A DNA stretch of 56,774 nt from Lactobacillus helsingborgensis. Its GTDB lineage: Bacteria; Bacillota; Bacilli; Lactobacillales; Lactobacillaceae. A program made the position numbers and the translations under genes. How positions within the stretch are numbered: the stretch's first letter is position 1; every line of letters begins with the position of its first letter. Location of the stretch: assembly GCF_000970855.1 (NCBI RefSeq), contig NZ_KQ034047.1:166551-223324 (forward strand). Direction: 5' to 3'. The notes beneath the pieces were generated by a model that ran no database searches, was not told the origin of the DNA, and saw only the letters and a program-made list of their open reading frames with translations. This document shows positions 47,577 through 55,700 of the stretch, one piece after another.

Positions 47577-48932
47577 TTATTCAGCTGCAGGTTTAACATT
47601 GTTAGCGGCTTTAACAAATGGTACATAGATTAAGAAACCTATAACCATATTTACCGCCTGTAAAATGATTGAACGCCAATCCAATGTGCCGATAAACGCA
47701 TTTAGAAATGGTGGCATACACCATGGCACATTAGCCTTAATTGGTGCTACCCAACCAAGATTTAGTGCCGCGTATGAAGTTGAAACCATTACAATCGGAG
47801 CTAGAATGAATGGAATAAAGTAAATCGGGTCCAAAACAATTGGCATACCAAACATTACTGGTTCGTTAATATTAAATAATCCTGGAACCAATGAAACTTT
47901 AGCAACTGCACGTTGATCTTCACGCTTAGAAAATGCCAGAATAGCCAAAATTAGAAGCAGAGTTGAACCTGCACCACCGATCCAGACATAAAAGTCAAAG
48001 TCAGTTCTAGTCCAAACGTAAGGTAGCGGTTTACCATTTTGACCAGCATTAATATTTGCAATCTGTGCTGTCATCCAAATAGTTTCGGTAATCGGCATAA
48101 GTACATTCGTACCGTGAATACCAAAGAACCAAAATACTTGGACCAAAATAGTGATAAGAAGCACACTACCATATCCTTGACCAATCTTAAGCAAAGGATC
48201 CTGAATAGTCTTAGAAATAAAGTCAATCACCGTTGTTTGGTTGAGACTAAATAGGTAATCAATTACGCCAACAGCGTACAAACCTACTGTTGCAGGAATA
48301 ATGCCAGTAAAGGCATTAGAAACTGCAGGTGGGACACTATCAGGCATTTTAATAGTTATATGTTTCTTAACCAAGTAAATATATATTGTAACTGAAATAG
48401 CACCCATAATCATGACGGTAAAGAACCCGGCAGATCCAAAGTATTTATTAAAGTTAAAATAACCCCAAGCACTAACATTTTTACCAGTTACTGCAGTACC
48501 AGCGTCAGTTAAAGTTTTAATATCACCTTTAGTTAAGGCATTCTTCAAATCAACAGTGAAGTTTTGTGGTAATCCCATAATGAAAGTACCCAAACTGACT
48601 AGACCACCAGCGATTGGTTCAACTTTGTATTGCACACACAATTGATAACCAAAAGTGAACGAGAATAACAGACCCAAAATGGCCATAGTACCCGTCCAAA
48701 CTAGTGAGTTGAGACTAATCAGCCACTGCATCGAATTGACAAAGCCAATCCAACCAAAATTAGTTGGGATGTCCCTGACTAAAGCATTAAGAACGGTAGC
48801 GAAAGAACCGGCTAATGTTAATGGCATAATTGCAATGAAAGCATCACGTAACGCCACAAGCCAGCGAATCGAACCAATCTTAGCAGCAATCGGAACGACA
48901 TGCTTATTTAACCAGTTAATCAAAGCATTCAT
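47577..48932 (-). CDS. PTS lactose/cellobiose-family EIIC (CelB-like)
   Basis: A 451-residue EIIC with about 10 membrane helices. Family blocks: LVALRDAFIAIMPLTLAGSF, FFGIHGTNVLMPI, WIGGAGSTLLL and LFNINEPVMFGMPIVLDP. It carries no EIIA or EIIB, and none is next to it, so partners must be encoded elsewhere. Strong AGGAGG before the ATG, a promoter with an overlapping cre, and two upstream palindromes suggest control by CcpA and a GntR-type repressor. Co-transcribed with the second MupG-like gene. Confidence 0.9.
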   Translation of the reverse strand: MNALINWLNKHVVPIAAKIGSIRWLVALRDAFIAIMPLTLAGSFATVLNALVRDIPTNFGWIGFVNSMQWLISLNSLVWTGTMAILGLLFSFTFGYQLCVQYKVEPIAGGLVSLGTFIMGLPQNFTVDLKNALTKGDIKTLTDAGTAVTGKNVSAWGYFNFNKYFGSAGFFTVMIMGAISVTIYIYLVKKHITIKMPDSVPPAVSNAFTGIIPATVGLYAVGVIDYLFSLNQTTVIDFISKTIQDPLLKIGQGYGSVLLITILVQVFWFFGIHGTNVLMPITETIWMTAQIANINAGQNGKPLPYVWTRTDFDFYVWIGGAGSTLLLILAILAFSKREDQRAVAKVSLVPGLFNINEPVMFGMPIVLDPIYFIPFILAPIVMVSTSYAALNLGWVAPIKANVPWCMPPFLNAFIGTLDWRSIILQAVNMVIGFLIYVPFVKAANNVKPAAE

Positions 48933-48968
48933 AATTATTTCCTCCTACTAAATTTTTACTCCACTTGT

Positions 48969-48998
48969 ATTATACCACATTGTTTGGAAACGCTTTAC
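48969..48998 (-). promoter_or_regulatory. Promoter with catabolite-response element (cre)
   Basis: TATAAT (48969-48974, minus strand) has a weak -35 about 17 bases away. TGGAAACGCTTTAC (48985-48998) fits the CcpA-binding cre pattern and covers that -35, so preferred sugars should repress the EIIC-DUF871 operon. Confidence 0.65.
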
Positions 48999-49037
48999 TT
49001 TTTTCACCAAAATTGTTGCGGCCGTAGGTTTTTCGGC

Positions 49038-49053
49038 TTTGGTATACACCAAA
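49038..49053. promoter_or_regulatory. GntR-type palindrome 1
   Basis: TTTGGTATACACCAAA, palindromic apart from the central bases, about 110 bases upstream of the EIIC start. Resembles operators of HutC/GntR repressors. Confidence 0.45.
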
Positions 49054-49095
49054 ATGTGCAGTACGCATAAAGTGTATTTTGATACAATATAAAAG

Positions 49096-49107
49096 TGGTA
49101 TATACCA
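49096..49107. promoter_or_regulatory. GntR-type palindrome 2
   Basis: TGGTATATACCA, a perfect 12-bp palindrome centred 56 bases from palindrome 1, sharing TGGTATA and ACCA halves. Confidence 0.45.
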
Positions 49108-49202
49108 TAATTTTTTTGCATTTTTATTTTAATAGATATACAAATTAAAATATAAACATAGTTAAACACAGCAAATGCAATTGAATACTAAATAATTCAA
49201 AC

Positions 49203-49341
49203 AAAAGTGTCTGGGAAAAAAGTGCTCTTTGAAGTTAAATTAAAAAATTTACAATTTAAAAAGACCGACAAATCAACGTTTTATTGACGTGATTTGTCAG
49301 CCTTTTTAGTTAGGTTAGAGTTTTTTCCCAGACCCTTTTTT
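49203..49341. repeat. Nested inverted-repeat element
   Basis: Outer arms of 19 bases (AAAAGTGTCTGGGAAAAAA at 49203 and its near-complement at 49321-49341, one mismatch) enclose a second stem (GACAAATCA/TGATTTGTC, 49267-49298) with flanking A/T runs. The inner stem can act as terminator for the SLAP gene. The full 139-bp shape is that of a small non-autonomous element. Confidence 0.6.
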
Positions 49342-49355
49342 AAATTTGTTAAAAA

Positions 49356-50912
49356 CTATTTATTAGTTGCAGCGTAGTCTGCAATATTTAAAATTTGCTG
49401 GAAACCGTTAGCACTTGTAACAGTTAGCATTGAATTATTATTAATAAACTGCACTGCACTCTTGTCTACACCATTCACGCTAGCTACCAAGTTAACAATT
49501 TCTTCGGACTCTGCAAAAGACAAATTCTTCAAGTCATTGACAATAACTTTTTTACCGTTTAAAGCAGCTTTTGTAGCGGTGATCTGATTTACAGAATCGG
49601 TAATATGAGCAACAGTGGAGATTGCACTGTTAACCTGATTGCCCGTTGCAATTGCACTATCATAAGCATCACGAGCTGATTTAGCAGAAAGCTTATAGGT
49701 ATCACTTGCTTTTACTGCAGCATCCTGACTTAGTAAATCACTAAGTGCCTTTTTATCTGTGGCTGTGGCAGTGACAGTTTCACTCTTAGCAGTTTCTGGT
49801 GTGTTAACCGGAGTTAACTTGGCACCACTTACTAAGCTGATATCTTCTTCTTTAAGATACCCATTCTTATCGCTTTGCAGTTTATAGAATAATTCTGCCT
49901 TATTGTCAGCACTTACCCAAATATAACGAAGTTCAGTTACTCGTGCTCTATGTCCTTTAGCAAAAGTTTTGGTAGGTTGAACTACACCCTTGTTGTTATA
50001 AACATTTGTATTCCGTGCCAAAGTGACAGTAGTTATATCAGTATCATTTTCCGGCTTGGAATTTGAAGGCTTTAATTGCTTACCATTAACAATTCCTACA
50101 TTATTCTTCTTTACCCATTGATCAGCACCCGGATAATTTGTGTCATTTAGGTGATAATACAATTTCTTGCCAATGTATTTCAGTTCATCAACTGTAACCT
50201 TTTGTCCTGTTCTGATTAAGACTTTAGTAGACTTACCATTACCATCATATATGTAAGCATTGTGGCTCAAGGTAATTACAGTTGGATCATTTTGGTTGTC
50301 ACTCGGGGCATTATCATTTTTACCGGGCTTTTTATTAACAGGTTTTAATTTTGCACCAGTTGTTTTACCCACATTGGCTGCCTTAATAAACTGATTATTT
50401 TGACCATTTATTCTGTAGAAAAGCTTTTTACCAATGTAAATTAACTGATCAACAGTAACTGTTTGCCCTTTTTTAATCTTCTTCTTTTCTGTCTTACCTT
50501 TAGCGTCATAAATATAGGCATTGTGCTTAATCTTAGCTTTTGCTGTAGGTGCTGATTTAGTAACTTTTTTACCATTAACATAACCTACATTAGCTGCTTT
50601 AACGTAGGCATTGCCACCTATATCATAGTAATCTTTATTATTGATCGTAACTTTGGTATTAAAGTTTAGGGTAATTCCCTTGCCAATTTTGGTTCTTTTG
50701 GCACTACCCATATAGGTTTTTAACCTCTTACCATTTTTATCATAAACATAAGCATTATGATTTAACTTGATCGTATTTTGTTTGACATTGTTTTTCTTTG
50801 CTGCAGGCTTATCAGCAGCTTGCACTACGGCAACTTGATTGCCGCTTAATACTGGGCTGATACCAATTAACGCAGCAGCCGATACCATCATAAATTTATG
50901 ACTAAATTTCAT
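49356..50912 (-). CDS. Secreted SLAP-repeat cell-surface protein
   Basis: A 518-residue exported protein: signal peptide to about residue 32 (VVQA-AD), then four SLAP-type wall-binding repeats (about 45-115, 120-190, 205-285, 295-375). Each opens with an HNAYIYD- or RNTNVYN-like strand and closes with VGxxxGxxLKP. The C-terminal 140 residues hold a Thr/Ala-rich linker, a helical FIVAR-like stretch and a small alpha/beta region. SLAP domains bind S-layer proteins non-covalently to wall polymers; here they sit directly behind the signal peptide, leaving the C-terminus as exposed domain. Probably ended by the hairpin at 49267-49298. Confidence 0.88.
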   Translation of the reverse strand: MKFSHKFMMVSAAALIGISPVLSGNQVAVVQAADKPAAKKNNVKQNTIKLNHNAYVYDKNGKRLKTYMGSAKRTKIGKGITLNFNTKVTINNKDYYDIGGNAYVKAANVGYVNGKKVTKSAPTAKAKIKHNAYIYDAKGKTEKKKIKKGQTVTVDQLIYIGKKLFYRINGQNNQFIKAANVGKTTGAKLKPVNKKPGKNDNAPSDNQNDPTVITLSHNAYIYDGNGKSTKVLIRTGQKVTVDELKYIGKKLYYHLNDTNYPGADQWVKKNNVGIVNGKQLKPSNSKPENDTDITTVTLARNTNVYNNKGVVQPTKTFAKGHRARVTELRYIWVSADNKAELFYKLQSDKNGYLKEEDISLVSGAKLTPVNTPETAKSETVTATATDKKALSDLLSQDAAVKASDTYKLSAKSARDAYDSAIATGNQVNSAISTVAHITDSVNQITATKAALNGKKVIVNDLKNLSFAESEEIVNLVASVNGVDKSAVQFINNNSMLTVTSANGFQQILNIADYAATNK

Positions 50913-51095
50913 TTACTCTCTACCTCGTTATTATATTAAAAATCTATCAACATTGTTTATTGTATACTAAAAAATCGTTCGCAAGCCGTCAGTAAAGAAT
51001 TGCTTACCTTTTCTTAATACAATTGCACAAATGTAAAAATACGGTAAAACTGATCTTTTTCAAGCAAGTTAAAACGCGAATTACTGGTAGCTTAA

Positions 51096-52439
51096 TTATT
51101 TAGCTACTTCTTTACGCAGTTTATTTTCACTGATCGCTGTGTAAAACAGAAAGATTAAGGCTGCAAAGGAAGCAATATATAAGACCGAGTTGCTGGCAAT
51201 CCAGCCAAACTTGTCAACCAGAATACCAATTAAGGCTGTTGCCAGAGTTTCACCAAAAATATACTGAAAGAAGCCCATGAAACCAGTCGAAGCACCTACA
51301 GCATATTTGGGAACAACCTCATTGATCATTAAACCTACAAGAGTCAATGGAGCATATATTAAATTACCCATAATAATCAGCGCAATAATAATTAAAGTAT
51401 GATTATTACTGAAAAAGTAAAACGTTAAACAAATTAGGGTCCCAATCACGCATGCAATTGAAACTAGTGCGCGGCGTCCTTTGAGAGCGTCCGAAATAGC
51501 ACCAATAATGATTACTCCGGGAACTGATGCCAATTCAAAAATACCAATAACCCATTTGGCAGCTGCAGGATCAAAACCTTTATTTTGAACTAAATATGAT
51601 GGAATCCAGCTTTGAATCCCATAGCGAACAAGGTAAAGCGACATTGACGTCAGGGTAACAGCCCAAACTAACTTATTTTGTAAAATGTATTTGACAAAAA
51701 TTTGACCAACACTTAAATCCGTTTGATCGGCAGTAGAAACCTGACCGTTATCCAAAATGACTTTATCACCTGTATAAGTAGAAATATCCGGTAAGCCTAC
51801 AACTCTAGGCCTATCAGCTCCTAAAACCAAAATTAGGATACAAATTAGAAATGAAATTGCAGATGACGTATAAAAGACTGCGGGTATTGAGCCTGAAAAC
51901 AAGAAAACAGCCAATTGAACAATCGCAACACAAATAAATGATCCGGCATTATGAGCGGAAGACCAAATGGAATACATTGTTCCTCTCATTCTAGGTCCCC
52001 ACCACAACTGAATCATTTTTTGGCATGCGGCAGCACCCATTCCTTGTGTAACAGCCATTAAGAACATTAACAGCATCATTAAATACAGGTTACGTGTTGA
52101 ACCTAAAAAGATATTTAATATTGCTGATAACAAAAGTCCCATCATTAAGTAACGGTTAGAATCACATTTATCCGCTAAAACGCCCATAAAAAGCTTTGCG
52201 ACTCCATAGCCAATACCAAAACAAGATAAAATCAAACCAATATTAGCAGTAGTAAAATGATATTCTTTCATAATATCATTCTGTTCAGTTGTAAAAACCA
52301 AGCGAATAATGTAATAACCAATGTAACCTATACATGTTGCTAGCAAAACCCCGAATTGTCTCCACCTGTAGGTACTGGCAATTTTAGCTTGAGGAACCAA
52401 CCTATCTGAGTCAGGTTGTTTCATAATCCATTTAAACAT
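51096..52439 (-). CDS. Organophosphate:phosphate antiporter (OPA family MFS)
   Basis: A 447-residue MFS protein of the GlpT/UhpT/PgtP group, 12 helices. GYIGYYIIRLVFT, GMGAAACQKMIQLWWGPRMR and GTMYSIWSSAHNAGSF are family blocks. AGGAGG before the ATG at 52439 fixes the start; the open frame upstream (34 codons) is non-coding. Takes up glycerol 3-phosphate, hexose phosphates or similar in exchange for phosphate; the substrate is not predictable here. Notably, GlpT/UhpT are also the usual entry routes of fosfomycin, and the MurA of this window carries the insensitive residue. Confidence 0.88.
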   Translation of the reverse strand: MFKWIMKQPDSDRLVPQAKIASTYRWRQFGVLLATCIGYIGYYIIRLVFTTEQNDIMKEYHFTTANIGLILSCFGIGYGVAKLFMGVLADKCDSNRYLMMGLLLSAILNIFLGSTRNLYLMMLLMFLMAVTQGMGAAACQKMIQLWWGPRMRGTMYSIWSSAHNAGSFICVAIVQLAVFLFSGSIPAVFYTSSAISFLICILILVLGADRPRVVGLPDISTYTGDKVILDNGQVSTADQTDLSVGQIFVKYILQNKLVWAVTLTSMSLYLVRYGIQSWIPSYLVQNKGFDPAAAKWVIGIFELASVPGVIIIGAISDALKGRRALVSIACVIGTLICLTFYFFSNNHTLIIIALIIMGNLIYAPLTLVGLMINEVVPKYAVGASTGFMGFFQYIFGETLATALIGILVDKFGWIASNSVLYIASFAALIFLFYTAISENKLRKEVAK

Positions 52440-52751
52440 GATGTAACCTCCTTCTATTAAATTTATGATAGCACTTTCTTGTATTTTACAATAGTGTTGC
52501 AATATCAGACTCCTAACAAATCTGCTATTTTTGTTAATCATTTTGCTTAAATCAATTGCTAAATGAAAATTTTATTAAATTTATTTGGTTTTAGTTATAA
52601 AAACTTTGTTATCTAAATGATAAGTAGCATTGTATTTTTAAGTCCTGTTATGTATAAACTAATGATATTATAATCGCAATAATTGACATTTATATAGGCA
52701 TCTACTAAATTGATAATTGTATAGTAGTTGAAAATAAGAAAGGACATTTGT
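52440..52751. other. Divergent promoter region, antiporter and adhesin
   Basis: About 310 AT-rich bases between two divergent genes. A plus-strand TTGACA (52683-52688) with a weak TAAATT (52706-52711) 17 bases on is the best adhesin promoter candidate. No ORF or hairpin of note. Confidence 0.45.
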
Positions 52752-55700
52752 ATGTTAGGAAAGAATAATAACAATGAACGGGTGAAAAAAATGGCAATGC
52801 AAGCTAAGCAAGACCATTTCTCAATTCGTAAATTGAGTATTGGCGCTGCCTCAGTATTGCTTGGCTTTACTTACCTAGGACTTAGCAGTAAAGCAGTTAG
52901 TGCTGATACTGTTATTCCGCCCCAACAAATAAGCAAAAAGTCAAGAGTAACAGCAAAAATTGACGCTCAGGCAACTCCCACTCCTACTCCTACTCCTAGG
53001 GATAATGCTGCTCAAAATTCAACTACTGCTACTAATAATATGACCAAAACCACAAAGCCAGAAAGCGAACCAAATTTAGGAACGTTTTCTGGCTTAAGTT
53101 CTTTTTTAAGGGAAAATAGCAGCAACAATGAGCAAAGTAATGCAGGGGTCAAAACGGACGGCGAAGACACCAACGCGGTTAAAGATGACAAACAGAATTC
53201 TGTCACTGGCAATATGCAAAACGATAATGCGCAAAAAAGCCAAGATGAAATGGTTGATTCTACCGTAGTTAATACTGCAGATAGTGATCCAACCGAACAA
53301 AGGCAAGACAGCTTAACTAGTAAAATCACCAACAGAGATTTAAGAGATGTTGGCGAAAAAAGAAGCGTGGGTAACTGGAAGGATTTTATTAGCGCCCTAA
53401 CCAATAGTAATGTAAGTGAAATTGATATTACCAATAATATTATTGCTGACAGAGAGACAGGTCATAATCGCCAGGCTTTTCAAGGTAGAAAATTATTAAT
53501 TAAGTCTGCAGGTAATGCGAAATATACTCTTGATTTCAAGAGTAACCACCCTACTCTTACCGGTAATTCTTCTTTAGATATTACTTATGAAAACTTAATA
53601 CTTAAAAGTACCGATTACTATGGTGTCGCGGATACCTATAATATGACTAGAGGACAAACAGCTAAAATCACTTTTAGAAATATTGATTTTTATGGTTCAC
53701 AATTAACATATACCAAAAATAATACTGACATTATTTTTGAAGGTCAAATTCACGCGGAAACTGTCAAAATTCCAAGCAATATTGGCGGTTGGTTTGACGG
53801 TAATAATCAGCAACTTTTAGAATTTACCAATAGCAATAACAGCATTACTTTTAAAGCAGGTTGCCACTTTGACGGTTCAACATTTGGCGGAACTTTGATT
53901 GAAATGAGAGGAGAAGGCAACTCTTTAAATGTTGAACAAGGAGCAGTTGTTAACCTGACCCCACTTAAGACGTACGATGGCTCAAATGGTGCTAATAACA
54001 GTGAACACGGCAATCCAGTCAGTGCCATTTTCATTAGTGACGATGCGCAAGTAACTGTTCACGGTCAGGTGAACATTAACATCGGACAAAGTGAAGGAAT
54101 TAAGTATGCGGGCAAGCAAAATAATGGCCAGGCCAGAGCCATTTATTTAAACAACGCCAATTCAAAGGTAAATATTAGCAAAAATGGTGCAATTACCGTT
54201 AACACGAATGGTAATATTTCAACTAAAAATAAGCAAAACCTGATTTATATTGGGGGCGATTTTGCCATTAACTCTGGCGGTGCTCTTAAGATTACCGGAC
54301 AGAACATGGGTAATTATACTGGTTCGCTAGTGCAAATTGACGGTAAAGCTAACGTGCAAAACGGCGGCTTTGAAATTCAATTAGTAGGTGATGCCGGTAC
54401 TGGTGCAATAAAATTGGTTGATGTGGCCAATACTGGGCAATTGATTGTTAATAACCCTACTTCTCTTGTGTTGGACGCCCATCTGAATAACAATGACCGC
54501 ACCAGCATTATCGGCGATAATAAAATCACGGTCACAAATGTTCGCCAGTACTTAAACCTTGGTGAACTTTTAAATGGATCCGCTCTTGGCAGCAACTTAG
54601 TCTTGCCGCCTTTTCATGTTTTACAAGTCGAAAAAACTGCTAAAACTGTCGCAGTTAACAAACTGGAAGTATTAAACGGTCAAAGGATCTTCGACTTGGA
54701 AAAAGTCAAAAAAGATAGTCCCCAGCTTAGCGCTATTCTTAGTAAAGCACCTGAAAACTTCCAGGAATTGTTGCAAGCTTACAATCATCAAAGCTATGAC
54801 CAACTTTTTCAGGCTATCGTGGAAGCAGCTTTTTCCAGTAAAAGCAACCCAGGCTACAATAACATCAGATTTACGCCAGCCAATCAAAGTGGCTTCTTAG
54901 ACATTGACCCAGAAGATGTGACAGTAACTAATCAAGACGATGGTTCCAAGCTGGTCAAAGGCCATGTATTATACTATGATCCTGCAAAAGACGGCCCAAA
55001 TAGTGACAGCTTTTTCAAAAACATCTTACCTGGTGGTACCGAAGCCTATGTTTTAGCCAGGTTTAAAGATAGTGGTGTATACAGAAATGGTCAAGCTGTT
55101 ATTGATTCAACAATCGCTAATCCCTACGCTGAAACTGTTGATACTTATCGCGGTGAAGCAAATGATTTGGCAGCATTACCTACCAAGTTTGCCGCTAAAG
55201 TTGCTCCTGATGGCACCTTCACCATTACCATTCCTGCCGAAATTACTACCAGGATGGCTAAAGACGCCACAATTCAACTAACTCCACATGCAAACTTCAT
55301 TGAATATAGTCCGTTAGACATTGCCAGTGGCGACCGACCTACTATAGTTAGTCTGGGAATTAAACCATTTAGTTCAATACAACAAGAAGCCGCTCAGGCA
55401 ATTATAGCTGCTATTAATGCTGCTAAAACCAATAAGCCAAATAGTTTGACTGCAGATCAGGAAAAAGCATTCACTGACGCACTGAATGAAGCCGCTAAGT
55501 ATGCTGCAAATAGTAGGGACAGCAATTATGATTCCGGCAAATCAGTTTACGGGGTGCAACCTTCCAAGACTGCAATTAGCGAAGTAAATAATAGAAAAAT
55601 GACCGTTTTAGACTTGGTAGAAAAGGCTGTACAAACAGCCCAAAGTCAAGCAGAATATGAAAATGCCAAAAAGGATGCAAAAGATAAGTTAGCTAGCCAG

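Noticed and set aside
53012..54887. Several minus-strand frames of 66-140 residues
   Set aside because: All lie antisense within the YSIRK adhesin, whose frame is open, has a signal peptide and a ribosome binding site; low-complexity Asn/Asp/Ser coding creates open antisense frames.
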